NCBI RefSeq assembly: GCF_900269665.1
Contig: NZ_LT985361.1
Coordinates: forward strand, 298,557 to 362,556
DNA length: 64,000 bases
Direction: 5' to 3'
DNA from: Nocardia suismassiliense
GTDB taxonomy: Bacteria; Actinomycetota; Actinomycetes; Mycobacteriales; Mycobacteriaceae
The first letter of the stretch is position 1; every line of letters begins with the position of its first letter. Position numbers and translations under genes: made by a program. The notes under the pieces are model-generated. The model did no database searches. It was not told the DNA's origin and worked only from the letters and a program-made list of their open reading frames with translations. Positions 41,688-51,406 of this stretch are shown here, one piece after another.

Positions 41688-42479
41688 ATGGCTGACCTGG
41701 AAGCGCTGCTCAACGACTTCGCCGGCGAGTGCGCGGATCTGGAAGGAATCGTCGCCCCGCTGGCGGCGGCCGACTGGGCCCGCGCCACCCCCGCACCCGG
41801 CTGGACCATCGCCCATCAGATCGGCCATCTGGCCTGGACCGACGAGGTCGCGACGCTCGCCGCCGCCGATGCGGACCGTTTCCAGCAACTGGTCGTCGAG
41901 GCCGCGCCGAAGGCCGCGACCTTCGTCGACGAGGCCGCCGAGGAAGCGGCGACCGCACCGCCCGCGGAGCTGCTGGACCGGTGGCATCGCGGCCGCAAGT
42001 CGCTCACCGACGCCCTGCGCGCCGTCCCCGCGGGCAGCAAGCTGCCCTGGTTCGGCCCGCCGATGAGCGCGGCCTCCATGATCACCGCCCGCATCATGGA
42101 AACCTGGGCGCACGGCCAGGACGTGGCCGACGCTCTCGGCGTCGTTCGCACACCGACCGAACGACTGCGCACCGTGGCCCACATCGGCGTGCGAACCAGG
42201 AACTTCGCCTACACCGTGCACGGAAAGACGCCGCCCACCGAGGAATTCCGGGTGGAACTCACCGCACCCGACAGCACGATCTGGTCGTGGGGTCCGGCGG
42301 ACGCCGCGCAGCGCGTGACGGGATCCGCCCTCGATTTCTGTTTGTTGGTGACCCAGCGCCGCCATCCGGACGATTTGGCGATCGAGGCGGTCGGCGCGGA
42401 CGCGGCAGAGTGGCTCACCCTCGCACAGGCCTTCGCCGGACCGACGGGAACGGGACGGACCGCAGGTCAGTTCGCCTGA
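41688..42479 (+). CDS. Mycothiol-dependent maleylpyruvate isomerase-like metal protein (TIGR03084 type)
   Basis: A 263-residue DinB/MDMPI-fold protein. The N-terminal four-helix metal domain has [15 protein letters not shown] (about residues 39-53) with metal-binding His, and [16 protein letters not shown] at about 137-152 with the remaining His ligand. The C-terminal domain (190-263) resembles the mycothiol-associated part. The family uses mycothiol, the thiol of actinobacteria, for isomerisation or detoxification; the exact substrate is unknown. CAGGGAAC precedes the ATG. It ends at a perfect terminator. Confidence 0.83.
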   Translation: MADLEALLNDFAGECADLEGIVAPLAAADWARATPAPGWTIAHQIGHLAWTDEVATLAAADADRFQQLVVEAAPKAATFVDEAAEEAATAPPAELLDRWHRGRKSLTDALRAVPAGSKLPWFGPPMSAASMITARIMETWAHGQDVADALGVVRTPTERLRTVAHIGVRTRNFAYTVHGKTPPTEEFRVELTAPDSTIWSWGPADAAQRVTGSALDFCLLVTQRRHPDDLAIEAVGADAAEWLTLAQAFAGPTGTGRTAGQFA

Positions 42480-42487
42480 AGAGGCGA

Positions 42488-42517
42488 CAACGGCCGGATG
42501 CGAACATCCGGCCGTTG
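42488..42517 (+). terminator. Perfect 13-bp terminator hairpin
   Basis: CAACGGCCGGATG at 42488-42500 pairs perfectly with 42505-42517 around the stable CGAA loop. Confidence 0.8.
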
Positions 42518-42854
42518 CCGACACCCGACCCGATCCATGAGATAGGGGAGCGGGCGAGCGCCACACTTGGGTGCGCCGTTCGTGTCGGCCGGACGCCATT
42601 GGCCGGGTGTCTCGATGTGGCAGTCGAGGATGACGCTCGCCAGCAAAGTTTATTTACCCCCACTCGAGGCGCTGGAAACATAAAGCACCCCGCGGATCGG
42701 CCTACTGTTTGCCGGCGGTCCGCGATGTGGACTGTGATTCTGATCTCCCCGAGGCGGTACCCCCGCAGGCTGCGCCGTAACCTGGACAACTGTACGGCTT
42801 TCAACGATGCGGGCCGGCTGCCAGGGGGAGCAGGGGCACAGGAAGGACCGCATC
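42518..42854. other. Intergenic region before secreted-protein gene
   Basis: No gene is visible. A relatively AT-rich patch at about 42642-42682 (AAGTTTATTTACC...AACATAAAG) stands out and may hold the promoter of the gene at 42855. The rest shows no clear repeat. Confidence 0.3.
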
Positions 42855-43550
42855 GTGACAAGAAACAAGCATGCCCAGATCGCTCGGCACGCCGCGATCG
42901 TTCTCGCGGGTGCCGCCAGTCTCAGCCTCACCGTGGTCGCGGGCACCTACATCGTGCACCAGATGGCCGACATCAACCGGCCCGGCGGCGCCCTCGCCGC
43001 ACCACCCGCGCAAACGATCGAGGATTCGGCGAACGATCCCGAATGGGTGGACACCGTGCTGACCGGCGGCAGCTTCGAACTGCCCCCGACATACTTCCGG
43101 CCTTCGCACGACATGGTCGTTCCGGTGCCGAAGGCGGCTGACCCACAGCCTTATTCGTTGCCCGCGCCGCGGCCGGCCACCGTCGGCGGCACGCTGCTGC
43201 TCGGCGACGCCTATTTCCACGCGCAGGTCACCGCCGCACCCACCGATACGATCGCCATCACCCTGGGCACCAACGCCCGCACCGTGCTGACCGGCGACCC
43301 GAACCGGGAACGACTCGACGACCGCGCGGACAGCACCGAGTTGCGCACCGAATTCGACACGCGCAGTGGTGCGGTGGTGCTGATGCTGACCGACCCGTCA
43401 CTCGGCGACCACGACCTGCGCTTCGAGCGAAACCCGGCCCCGAAGTCCGCGCCGGTCCCCGCGCCGAGTACCGAGTCGACCACCGCGCCGACGAAGCAGA
43501 CACCCAGCGCGAGCACCCGGCGCGGCCCGGAACCCGCCGTCTCGGTATAA
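42855..43550 (+). CDS. Membrane-anchored or secreted protein of unknown function
   Basis: A 231-residue protein. A hydrophobic segment (HAAIVLAGAASLSLTVVAGT, about residues 12-31) anchors or exports it; a beta-rich middle (LLLGDAYFHAQVTAAPTDTIAITLG) is followed by a Pro/Thr/Ser-rich tail from about 200. GTG 42855 has GGAAGG eight bases upstream. It is 21 bp before the 2-hydroxyglutarate oxidase gene and may be cotranscribed with it. No family is recognised. Confidence 0.68.
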   Translation: MTRNKHAQIARHAAIVLAGAASLSLTVVAGTYIVHQMADINRPGGALAAPPAQTIEDSANDPEWVDTVLTGGSFELPPTYFRPSHDMVVPVPKAADPQPYSLPAPRPATVGGTLLLGDAYFHAQVTAAPTDTIAITLGTNARTVLTGDPNRERLDDRADSTELRTEFDTRSGAVVLMLTDPSLGDHDLRFERNPAPKSAPVPAPSTESTTAPTKQTPSASTRRGPEPAVSV

Positions 43551-43571
43551 CTCTCGGCCTACTGTTCTCGT

Positions 43572-44771
43572 ATGCCGAACAGCACCTACGACTTCTGCGT
43601 GATCGGCGGCGGCATCGTCGGGGTGGCCACGGCGCATCGACTTTTGCAGCGGCATCCGGGGGCGACTCTGGTGCTGCTGGAGAAGGCCGCCGCGCTGGCC
43701 ACCCACCAGACCGGGCACAACAGCGGCGTCATCCATTCGGGCATCTACTATCCGCCGGACAGCCTGAAGGCTCGGCTGTGCCGCCGCGGCGCCCGCTGGA
43801 CCAAGGAATTCGCTGCGGCACAAAACATTCCCTTCGAGGTCTGCGGCAAGCTGCTGGTCGCCACCGATGCGGCCGAACGGCAACGGATGCTGGCATTGCA
43901 CGAGCGTTCGGTCACCAACGGGGTCGCGGTCGAGCTGCTCGACGCCGCCGAGCTGCATCGGCGCGAGCCGCGGGTGACCGGGGTCGGCGCGCTGTTCGTG
44001 CCGGACACCGGCATCATCGACTACACCGCGATCACCACCGCATTGGCCGATGAGGTCCGCCGGGCAGGCGGGCAGCTGGTCCTCGGCGCTGAGATCACCT
44101 CGCTGGCCGAGACCGCCGCCACGGTGACCGCGGCGGGGCCGACCGGCTCGTGGACCGCACGCACCCTCGTGGTGTGCGCGGGCCTGCAAGCCGATCGCAT
44201 GGCTCGAATGGCGGGCCTGCGCAAGGATTTCCGGATCGTGCCGTTTCGCGGCGAGTACTACCAGTTGCCGCCGGAGCGGGCGGGGCTGGTGCGCACGTTG
44301 ATCTATCCGATCCCCGATCCCACGCTGCCGTTCCTCGGCGTGCATCTGAGCCCAACCATCGACGGCGCGCTGACCGTCGGCCCGAACGCGGTGCTCGGCC
44401 TGGCCAGAGAGGGTTATCGCAAGGGCAGTTTCGACGCCAGGGACGCGCGAGCGGTGCTCGGTTTCCCCGGCGTGCACCGGGTGGCCGCGGCGAATGTGCG
44501 CACCGGTCTGCGTGAATTACGCAATTCGCTGTTCAAGCGCGGCTATCTGGCCGAGTGCCGGCGGTACTGCCCCGAGCTGACGCTCGCCGATCTGCGGCCA
44601 CGCGAGGCGGGCATTCGCGCGCAGGCGGTGTTGCGCGACGGCACCCTGGTGCACGACTTCATGATCGAGCGCACCGCGCGCTCGGTGCACGTGCTCAACG
44701 CACCGTCCCCGGCGGCCACCTCCGCGATGCCGATCGCCGAGTACATCGTCGATCAGCTGGCCAGCACCTAG
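43572..44771 (+). CDS. lhgO: L-2-hydroxyglutarate oxidase/dehydrogenase
   Basis: A 399-residue FAD-dependent DAO-family enzyme. The FAD fold is FCVIGGGIVGVATAHRLL (8-25), followed by THQTGHNSGVIHSGIYYPP (44-62), the signature of LhgO/YgaF, and FRGEYYQLPPE and FLGVHLSP later. It oxidises L-2-hydroxyglutarate to 2-oxoglutarate, a metabolite-repair reaction, passing electrons to the membrane quinone pool in E. coli. A D-2-hydroxyacid enzyme of the YdiJ type lies at 22546. The start ATG has no strong ribosome site but sits close to the previous stop. Confidence 0.88.
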   Translation: MPNSTYDFCVIGGGIVGVATAHRLLQRHPGATLVLLEKAAALATHQTGHNSGVIHSGIYYPPDSLKARLCRRGARWTKEFAAAQNIPFEVCGKLLVATDAAERQRMLALHERSVTNGVAVELLDAAELHRREPRVTGVGALFVPDTGIIDYTAITTALADEVRRAGGQLVLGAEITSLAETAATVTAAGPTGSWTARTLVVCAGLQADRMARMAGLRKDFRIVPFRGEYYQLPPERAGLVRTLIYPIPDPTLPFLGVHLSPTIDGALTVGPNAVLGLAREGYRKGSFDARDARAVLGFPGVHRVAAANVRTGLRELRNSLFKRGYLAECRRYCPELTLADLRPREAGIRAQAVLRDGTLVHDFMIERTARSVHVLNAPSPAATSAMPIAEYIVDQLAST

Positions 44772-44933
44772 AACACGACCGACCGGTCCAATACTGCGCT
44801 TGACCAGCGCAGGGCAACCGAGCAACCGTCCGGTCGCAGTGTGAAAAACCGCCGCACCGAATACCGCCCAACCCTCCAATAAAGAGGAGTTCTGTAGTAC
44901 TTTTAACGCCAGTCGTGGAACCGGGAGGGCCTC

Positions 44934-45404
44934 ATGGGCCGTATCAAGTACGCGAGTGACGTCGGAGCGCCTGTCGAGGTCGCCTTCACCTATACGGACA
45001 ACCATCTGTTCGTACCGGATTGGATGTTCGCGGTCGCCGACTTCGAACCGACCGGTGAGCTCGACTCCGGCCTGGGCGCGATGTACGCGACCACCGCCCG
45101 GCTGATGCTGTGGCGGCCGACGATGACATGCGAGGTCACCGAATATCGGCGCAACGTGGTGATCGGGTATACGCTGCGTGGGCGTTTGTCCGGGACCCTG
45201 ACGCTGCGCTTCGATCCGCTCGGATACGGGCGGTCGGTGCTGACGTCCGAGGCGGAGTACAGCCCCCCGCGTGGCTTGGCGGGGCGGCTCTGTGTCGGTC
45301 TGGTGGATTCCGCCGTCAAATCGGCGCTCCGCCGCACCGAGTCCCAATTGCGAAGGGAGATAGAAGAATTCCACGGTACCGATCTTGTCGGTCGGATTGC
45401 GTAG
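44934..45404 (+). CDS. SRPBCC-family protein
   Basis: A 156-residue START/SRPBCC-fold protein: MGRIKYASDVGAPVEVAFTY opens with the typical strand and first helix, VIGYTLRGRLSGTLTLRFDP is the central sheet and the C-terminal helix VDSAVKSALRRTESQLRREIEE closes the ligand cavity. These proteins bind hydrophobic ligands. GGGAGG precedes the ATG by five bases. The 162-bp leader has an AT-rich stretch (AATAAAGAGG) as likely promoter. It ends 10 bp before RNase HI. Confidence 0.8.
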   Translation: MGRIKYASDVGAPVEVAFTYTDNHLFVPDWMFAVADFEPTGELDSGLGAMYATTARLMLWRPTMTCEVTEYRRNVVIGYTLRGRLSGTLTLRFDPLGYGRSVLTSEAEYSPPRGLAGRLCVGLVDSAVKSALRRTESQLRREIEEFHGTDLVGRIA

Positions 45405-45414
45405 GGTGCCAGCC

Positions 45415-45987
45415 ATGATCATCGTGAGCACCGACGGATCCTGCCTCCGCAACCCCGGCGGCGCCATCGGCTGGGCTTGGGTCAATCATCAGGGCTCCTC
45501 GCTGAGCGGCGGTGCCGCCTCCGGCACCAACCAGGTCGCGGAGCTACGCGCGGTGCTGGAGGCGATTCTCGCCCATCCCGGCTCCGAACCCCTACTGATC
45601 GAAAGCGATTCGCTCTACGCGATCAAGTGCGCGTCGGAGTGGATCTCCAGTTGGCGACTCAACGGCTGGCGCACCTCGAGCGGCGGCGCCGTGAAGAACG
45701 TCGAACTCATCCGGCAGATCGACAAAACGATCGCCAGCAGGCCCGGGCCCGTCCGGTTCCGTTGGGTCCGTGGACATGTCGGCAACTACTTCAACGAGCA
45801 GGCCGACGCGCTTGCCGGAGAAGCGGCTCGGAAGGCCGCCGCGACAGCGGCTGTCGCCGAGGCGAACACCGCGGAAATCCCCGCGGTGCTGGTGGAAGAA
45901 ACGCCGGCGGCGCCGGAAGCGCCACGAGAGCAGGCCGCGGGGAAGGCGGCCGCGCCGTCGGCGCCGCAGACACTGACGCTGTTCTGA
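45415..45987 (+). CDS. rnhA: Ribonuclease HI with C-terminal tail
   Basis: A 190-residue RNase H. Catalytic acids are Asp7 (TDGSC), Glu43 (VAELRAVL), Asp65 (ESDSLYAI) and Asp131 (NEQADALAG), with His121 in the flexible loop VRGHVGNYFN; all are intact. It cuts RNA in RNA-DNA hybrids. About 45 Ala/Glu/Pro-rich residues extend beyond the catalytic domain, ending LTLF, a shape reminiscent of a beta-clamp binding peptide (inference). ATG 45415 is chosen over an earlier in-frame GTG because the family starts with this strand. Confidence 0.88.
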   Translation: MIIVSTDGSCLRNPGGAIGWAWVNHQGSSLSGGAASGTNQVAELRAVLEAILAHPGSEPLLIESDSLYAIKCASEWISSWRLNGWRTSSGGAVKNVELIRQIDKTIASRPGPVRFRWVRGHVGNYFNEQADALAGEAARKAAATAAVAEANTAEIPAVLVEETPAAPEAPREQAAGKAAAPSAPQTLTLF

Positions 45988-46011
45988 TCGGTGCGCGACC
46001 AGATCGAATGA

Positions 46012-46046
46012 CCTCCGGCGGTGGTGGTTCGCCCCACCGCCGGAGG
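46012..46046. terminator. Perfect hairpin between rnhA and the mce operon end
   Basis: CCTCCGGCGGTGG at 46012-46024 pairs perfectly with 46034-46046. It serves the convergent ends of rnhA and the last mce-operon gene. Confidence 0.75.
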
Positions 46047-46072
46047 CGCTCGTCAGATTTACGACCGCAGGG

Positions 46073-46900
46073 CTAGTTACCCGGCTGCGGGGCAGGCTGC
46101 CCGCTCGGTGCCGGCGCGGGCGCAGGTGCGGGGGCCTCGCCCGGCACGGGCGCACCCGGAGCGCCGGGCAGCCCGGTGCCCGCACCCTTCAGCATCGGCG
46201 AATCGAGCTTCTCGACCAGCCACTTGTCCCCGGACTTGGTCAGCTGCGCGACCACCACGACGAACTGCCGTTCCGGCGTCGACTGGGTGAAGTTGGTCCG
46301 GAACTGGGTGAGCGTGACGAGCACCTTGGCCTCGGTCTTGTCACCGGACTGGTAGCCGCACTGCACGTCGTCGACCCAGGACTTGACCTGCGCCTGCACC
46401 ATCGCGTCCTTGAGCGCCTTGGTCGCGTCGTCGAACTCCTTGAGGAATTCGCCGCTCGCCCCGGACTTCACCTTGGTGAAGTAGTCGTCCAGGTTCTTGG
46501 TGTAGTCGTAGACCGAGACGTCCTTGCCGAAGGTGCAGGCGGCCTGCGTCGAGTCACGGATCGCGTCCAGCTTCTCGCCACGGTCCTTGCCCTGCAGGAA
46601 GAACACCACCACCGCGGTGATCGCGGCCACCGCCAGGACACCCGCCGCGAACGCAGCGATCAGCGGCAGCGAGGCGGACCGCTTCGCGCCGGCCGGACCA
46701 CTCGCCGTCGCACCGGCCTCCGACGCTGCCTTCTTCTCGGCCGCGGGCTTCTTGTCGGCCGCCACCTTCTTCTCGGTCGCTGCCGGTTCTGTCTTCGACA
46801 GCTCAGGCTTCGCCGCAGCCGCGGCGGACTTCTCGGTCGCAGCGTCCTCGGTCACCGCGTCCTCGGCGTCCTTGTTGGTGTCAGCGTCATCGGTGGACAT
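46073..46900 (-). CDS. Mce-associated membrane protein (Mam)
   Basis: A 275-residue protein with a long charged Ala/Lys/Glu-rich cytoplasmic N-terminus (1-80), one transmembrane helix (SLPLIAAFAAGVLAVAAITAVVVFF, about 88-112, split in reading) and an extracytoplasmic domain (YDYTKNLDDYFTKVKSGASG, then VDDVQCGYQSG) typical of Mce-associated proteins; the tail is Pro/Ala-rich. Mam proteins stabilise Mce complexes. It is the last gene of the mce operon, 132 bp after mceF, and ends at a bidirectional terminator. Confidence 0.85.
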   Translation of the reverse strand: MSTDDADTNKDAEDAVTEDAATEKSAAAAAKPELSKTEPAATEKKVAADKKPAAEKKAASEAGATASGPAGAKRSASLPLIAAFAAGVLAVAAITAVVVFFLQGKDRGEKLDAIRDSTQAACTFGKDVSVYDYTKNLDDYFTKVKSGASGEFLKEFDDATKALKDAMVQAQVKSWVDDVQCGYQSGDKTEAKVLVTLTQFRTNFTQSTPERQFVVVVAQLTKSGDKWLVEKLDSPMLKGAGTGLPGAPGAPVPGEAPAPAPAPAPSGQPAPQPGN

Positions 46901-47032
46901 CGATACAAACCTGCACTTTCCCGGCGCGCGGGCGCACCGATCGACTGACGGGCCCGCATCTCGGGCGTACCGTACGCGTTCTCTCGGCGAGTATGCCCGG
47001 ACCCACGGCCGCACCGCGGGACCGGGTACAAC

Positions 47033-48205
47033 TCACTTGATCGGGGGCAGGGTCCGTTCGTTCGGATCCACACCCGGCGGCATATGCGCGCCGTTGTTCG
47101 GCACATTCGGGCGCGGTGCGTTGGCGGCGCCACGGATCTCCTGGCCGGGCGGCGGATTCTCACAGTAGTTCCATTTGGGAATCGAGCCGTCCTGGATGAC
47201 CTCGTTGCGCAGCTGCGGCGTGTTGTAGGTGCAGAACGGCCGCGGCCAGATGTCCAGGATCGCGTGGAATTCGCCGTCGTGGGCAGGCACACCCAGCGCG
47301 TCCGCACCCAGCGCGAGCGAGGGGAACAGCGCGCGCAGGGCGGGCAGCCGCAACTGCGCGGCCTTGGTCATCGCCGCGAAATTGGTGGCCAGGCTGGTGA
47401 TCGGATCACTGGTCTTGTCCAGCACCGCGCCGAGACTGGCCAACTGCCCCGGTGCCCGCTCGAGAATGCCCTGCAGTTCGGCGTTGGCGTTGTTGAACTG
47501 GTTGAACAGCGCGCCGGAATTGCGGGTCAGGGTGCCGAGGTCGGGCTGGGCGTTGGAGGTGGTGTTCGCGATGGTGCGCAGGTTCGCGATCAGGTTGGTG
47601 GTCTGCGGCAGCAGATTGTCGAAGCCGGCCATGGCCAGGCTGATGCCATTGACCATGCCGCGCAACTGATCCGGGCCACCACTGAGCGCGATGTCGAGCT
47701 CGTGCAGGATGACGCCGAACTTGTCCGGATCGACCTGCGCGATCAGCGCGCTGGCGTTGTCCAGGACCGACCAGACCGGGGTCGGCGTCTTGATCTTGGC
47801 CGCATCGTATTTGATCACCGCGCCGTCGCCGAGGAACGGCGACTGCTCGCTGGCCGGGCGGAAGTCGATGTACTGCTCGCCCGCGCCGGAGAGCGCCTGC
47901 ACCGAGATCGCGGTATCCACTGGGATCTTGTACTTGCTCTCGATCTCCGCCGCCGCGGCGATGGCTTGGCCGCGGTCGGTCAGCTCGATCGAGGTGACCT
48001 TGCCGACCCGATAGCCACGCAGGGTCACATCGTTGCCCGGCTGCAGACCGCCGGAACGATCCAGATTCACCGTGACGGTGTAGGTGGACTTCAACGGATT
48101 GACCCGCATGATGCTGATCATCAGATAACTGGCGCCGATGACGAACACCAGCACCAGGCCGATGGTCGACAGCACCAGCTTGTGCTGCATCAGTTTCGCG
48201 ATCAT
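47033..48205 (-). CDS. mceF: MCE-family protein MceF
   Basis: A 390-residue MCE protein: one N-terminal membrane helix (LVLSTIGLVLVFVIGASYLM, 10-29), an MCE domain (about 40-115, with GLQPGNDVTLRGYRVGKV), a long helical region and a Pro-rich tail. Mce proteins are thought to form a hydrophobic tunnel carrying lipids across the periplasm to the YrbE permease. It overlaps the mceE stop by 4 bp (ATGA). It is sixth in the A-F series. Confidence 0.9.
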   Translation of the reverse strand: MIAKLMQHKLVLSTIGLVLVFVIGASYLMISIMRVNPLKSTYTVTVNLDRSGGLQPGNDVTLRGYRVGKVTSIELTDRGQAIAAAAEIESKYKIPVDTAISVQALSGAGEQYIDFRPASEQSPFLGDGAVIKYDAAKIKTPTPVWSVLDNASALIAQVDPDKFGVILHELDIALSGGPDQLRGMVNGISLAMAGFDNLLPQTTNLIANLRTIANTTSNAQPDLGTLTRNSGALFNQFNNANAELQGILERAPGQLASLGAVLDKTSDPITSLATNFAAMTKAAQLRLPALRALFPSLALGADALGVPAHDGEFHAILDIWPRPFCTYNTPQLRNEVIQDGSIPKWNYCENPPPGQEIRGAANAPRPNVPNNGAHMPPGVDPNERTLPPIK

Positions 48206-49305
48206 CGGTGGCCACCCTCCACCCGGTTCTGCACTATCTGCAGCACCTGGATCAGGCTGCCCGCCAGATCCTGCACATCGCGCAGATCATGCAGGCCGCC
48301 GTGCTGCGGGTCGGTCACCGCGCTGAGGTCGAGGTTGGTCAGGGTGGCGTAGACGGCGAAGCTCTTGCCCTTGAAGGTCGCGTCGACCTTCGGCCGGATC
48401 TCGCGCGCCCGATCGAGCAGGATGCCGAGGTTGTCACCGGTGGCGGCCAGCGCGTCCATCAGCGCGCGGGTGTTGTCGAGCAGGCTGCCCAGCTGCTGGC
48501 CGGAGGTGTCCGCGTAGTCACCGAGCGCCGCACTGGTGGTCGACACCTTGGTCAGCAGATCACCGATGGCCCGGTTGTTCTCGGCGATGGCGCCGATCAT
48601 CTGGGGCAGCGTGTCGGCCACCTGGCCGAGCTCGGCGCGCCGGGACTCGATGGTGTTGGCCAGCGCGCTGAATTCGTTCAGCACGCTGTCGACCTTCGCC
48701 GAGTTGGCGTTCAAACTGCCGACCACACCGGTCATTTCGGTGATCAGATGGGCCAACTGGCCGCCGCGGCCGCCCACGATCGAGTCCAGCTCCGAGGTGA
48801 GCTTGGCGAGGCTGGCGACGCCACCACCGTTGAACAGCATCGAGATCGAGATCAGCAACTGCTCGACGGTGGCGCCCGCCGAGGTCTTGTCGAGGCCGAG
48901 CGTGTCACCGCTGCGCAGCATCTCGGTGCCCGGCTCGGTCTTCGGCTTGGACACCGCGATGAACACGTCACCCAGTGGCGTGGCCTGCCGCAGTTCGGCG
49001 GTGCTGTTCTTGGGCAGCTCGATGTCTTTGCTGATCGTCAGGTCGACGACGGCCTGGAAATTCTTGGTCTTGATATTGGAGACCACGCCGACATCCGAGC
49101 CGCCGATCTTCACCTTCGCCTGGTCCGGCAGGTTCAGCGCGTTCTCGAAAACGGCGTGCACGGTGTAGGTTTCGCCGGAAACACCGGGCTTGGGCAGCGG
49201 CAGCTTCTCCACCGTGAGACCACACCCGGAGGTGATGCCCACACCCGCCACCGCCGCGACCGCGATCAGTGCGCGGCGTGCCTTGATCGTCATTCGGTAC
49301 GTCAT
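48202..49305 (-). CDS. mceE: MCE-family lipoprotein MceE
   Basis: A 367-residue MCE protein with a lipoprotein signal (RRALIAVAAVAGVGITSGC, lipid-bearing Cys about residue 28), an MCE domain (FENALNLPDQAKVKIGGSDV, about 53-72) and a long helical region. It corresponds to LprK-type MceE of mycobacteria. The ATG overlaps the mceD stop (49302-49305). It is one of two lipobox-bearing MCE subunits in this operon. Confidence 0.9.
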   Translation of the reverse strand: MTYRMTIKARRALIAVAAVAGVGITSGCGLTVEKLPLPKPGVSGETYTVHAVFENALNLPDQAKVKIGGSDVGVVSNIKTKNFQAVVDLTISKDIELPKNSTAELRQATPLGDVFIAVSKPKTEPGTEMLRSGDTLGLDKTSAGATVEQLLISISMLFNGGGVASLAKLTSELDSIVGGRGGQLAHLITEMTGVVGSLNANSAKVDSVLNEFSALANTIESRRAELGQVADTLPQMIGAIAENNRAIGDLLTKVSTTSAALGDYADTSGQQLGSLLDNTRALMDALAATGDNLGILLDRAREIRPKVDATFKGKSFAVYATLTNLDLSAVTDPQHGGLHDLRDVQDLAGSLIQVLQIVQNRVEGGHR

Positions 49306-50408
49306 TTCGTCAGTCCGAGCAGCGCTGCGGTCAGGCCGTAATCGGGCCCGAAGTCCTGCATGTTTCCGGTGCGGCAACCGTCCGCCTTCATCTGGATCCG
49401 CTCGCAGAACACGCTCACCATCTCACCGGACAGTGCCGTGCCGATGATCGCGTGCAGCCGGACGTAGCGCCCCTCCCGGTTCACGATCCGGTCGATGTTC
49501 TGGAAGACCATCGGCGCCACGTCGACGACTTCGGTGATGCCGTAAGCGTTTTCGCGCAACTGGGCGGTGACGTTGGTCAATCCTGCCAGGGCGCTCGCCA
49601 GCTGATCCTGGTACTGGCCGAGCGTGCCGCTGGTGTTGGCCAGGAAGTCGTTGATCTGATCGAGCGTCGCCTGCAGGCCGGGGGCCTGGTCGGCGAGCAG
49701 CCCGGTCATCTGGGTCATCCGGTTGCTGAAGTCGCGCACCGACTGGTCGTTGTCGGCCAGCATCGTGGTGAGCTCGTTCAGCTTGATGATGATGTTGGAC
49801 ACCGCATCCTTGTTGTCCACACCGACTTTCAGCGCGCCGGACAACGCGTTGAGCGTGTCCCGCATCTTCTCGCCGTTGCCGTTCACCATCGGGTACAGCA
49901 CCCGGCCGGAGAGCGGGCCGATGCCCTCGGTGCCCGGCTCCGGCTTGAGCGCGGCGGCGAACTGATCGATGGTCTTGATCATCGTGTCGAGTTCGACCGG
50001 CGTCTTGGTCTTGGCCAGCGGCAGATGCGCGCCGTCGGTGAGGGTGTCGCCCTTGGTGTAGACCGGGGTGAGCTCGACGTGCCGGTCGGTGACGATGGAC
50101 GGCGAAATGATGGCGGCCATCGCGTCTTTCGGAATCTTCACGTCGTTGTTGATCGACATGTGCACCTCGACCAGGGTGCCCTTCGGCACGATCTTGTCGA
50201 CCTTGCCGACGTCGAGCCCGAGCACGGTGATCGGGTTGCCCTCGTAGATACCCGCGATGTTCTCGAAGTCGGCGGTGACCCGAATGGTCTGGCCGAGTGC
50301 GTCGTTCACCGAACTCGGCACCAGCGAGCAGCTACCGACGGTCAGCGCGGCGGCCCCGACGACGAGCGTCTCGGCCACTCTGCGCAGGTTCTGTGTCGTC
50401 CAGGTCAT
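49302..50408 (-). CDS. mceD: MCE-family protein MceD with a lipobox
   Basis: A 368-residue MCE protein. After a hydrophobic stretch (VAETLVVGAAALTVGSC, 11-27) comes a Cys in a lipobox-like VGSC context, then the MCE domain (FENIAGIYEGNPITVLGLDV, about 49-68) and helical region. MceD is usually a membrane-anchored, non-lipidated subunit; the lipobox here is unusual or reflects a divergent mce class. Its ATG overlaps the mceC stop by one base (TGATG). Confidence 0.87.
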   Translation of the reverse strand: MTWTTQNLRRVAETLVVGAAALTVGSCSLVPSSVNDALGQTIRVTADFENIAGIYEGNPITVLGLDVGKVDKIVPKGTLVEVHMSINNDVKIPKDAMAAIISPSIVTDRHVELTPVYTKGDTLTDGAHLPLAKTKTPVELDTMIKTIDQFAAALKPEPGTEGIGPLSGRVLYPMVNGNGEKMRDTLNALSGALKVGVDNKDAVSNIIIKLNELTTMLADNDQSVRDFSNRMTQMTGLLADQAPGLQATLDQINDFLANTSGTLGQYQDQLASALAGLTNVTAQLRENAYGITEVVDVAPMVFQNIDRIVNREGRYVRLHAIIGTALSGEMVSVFCERIQMKADGCRTGNMQDFGPDYGLTAALLGLTK

Positions 50409-51406
50409 CACTGGCACCCCTCGATCACGTTGGCGCGGCACAACCAGTTGTCCGGGAAAATCCACGGCAGGCCGACCGAGCCGTACGGCCCGTTGCCGCC
50501 CCAGGAGTTCGCCAGGTAGCGCACGGTCGGCGGCATCAGCGACAACAGCCGGTCCAGATTTTCCTTGTTCTTCTGCAGGCCCTCGGACATGGTGTTGAGC
50601 TGCACGATGGTCGGGCCGAGCTGATTGTCGTTCTGCGCGCCGATCTCCTGCAGCTGCCTGGTGAGCTCGGCGATATTGTCGAGCAGCTGGCGCAGCAGCC
50701 CCTGGCGTTCCATCACCCGGTTCGCGATGGCCTCACCCTGGGTGATCACCAGCAGCACGCTGTTGCGGTTGTCGCCGAGGATCTGGGTGACTCGGTTCAG
50801 ATCCTTGAGCAGGCTGTTGACCTCGTCCTTGCGCGCATCCATCACCTTGGCCAGCGCGCCGACACTGTCCAGCGCCTGCGCCACCAGCTCCGGCGAATCG
50901 CCCATCTGCTGGTTGATCAGGTTCAGCGACTCCGACAGCTTCTTGGTGTCGAGCGCCTCGAACTTCGGCGTGCCTTCCTGCACCACATCGGCCAGGTTGT
51001 ACGGAACGGCGGTGTTGGACACCGGGATCCGGCCGCCCTTCAAGCCGGAACCGTCCCCGGGATCGAGATCCACGTAGCGGGCGCCGAGCAGCGTGGCCAT
51101 CTTGATCGACGCGCGGGCGTCGGGGCCGAGCTTCACGCCGTTCTTGACGCTCAGGGTCAGCAGCACGTGGTCGCCCTCGAGCTTCGCGCCGTCCACCCGG
51201 CCACTCGTCACACCCGCGACGTTGACCCGATCGCCGACCTTGATGCCCGCGGCCTGCACGAACTCGGCTTTCACCGTCTGCTCGCCGACACCGATCAGCT
51301 TGACCACGCTGGAGGCGAGCAGCAGCACCACGATGAGCGCACCGCCGAGGATGCCCAGCCAGAAGTAGCGGTTGTTGTCGAACCTTGCCTTCATCTTCGA
51401 CATCAT
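50408..51406 (-). CDS. mceC: MCE-family protein MceC
   Basis: A 332-residue MCE protein with a short basic start (MMSKMKARFDNNRYF), one membrane helix (WLGILGGALIVVLLLASSVV, about 17-36), the MCE domain (FVQAAGIKVGDRVNVAGVTS, about 50-69), a helical region and a C-terminal Cys pair (WLCRANVIEGC). ATG 51406 overlaps the mceB stop (ATGA). An upstream GTG at 51415 is the alternative start. Confidence 0.9.
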   Translation of the reverse strand: MMSKMKARFDNNRYFWLGILGGALIVVLLLASSVVKLIGVGEQTVKAEFVQAAGIKVGDRVNVAGVTSGRVDGAKLEGDHVLLTLSVKNGVKLGPDARASIKMATLLGARYVDLDPGDGSGLKGGRIPVSNTAVPYNLADVVQEGTPKFEALDTKKLSESLNLINQQMGDSPELVAQALDSVGALAKVMDARKDEVNSLLKDLNRVTQILGDNRNSVLLVITQGEAIANRVMERQGLLRQLLDNIAELTRQLQEIGAQNDNQLGPTIVQLNTMSEGLQKNKENLDRLLSLMPPTVRYLANSWGGNGPYGSVGLPWIFPDNWLCRANVIEGCQ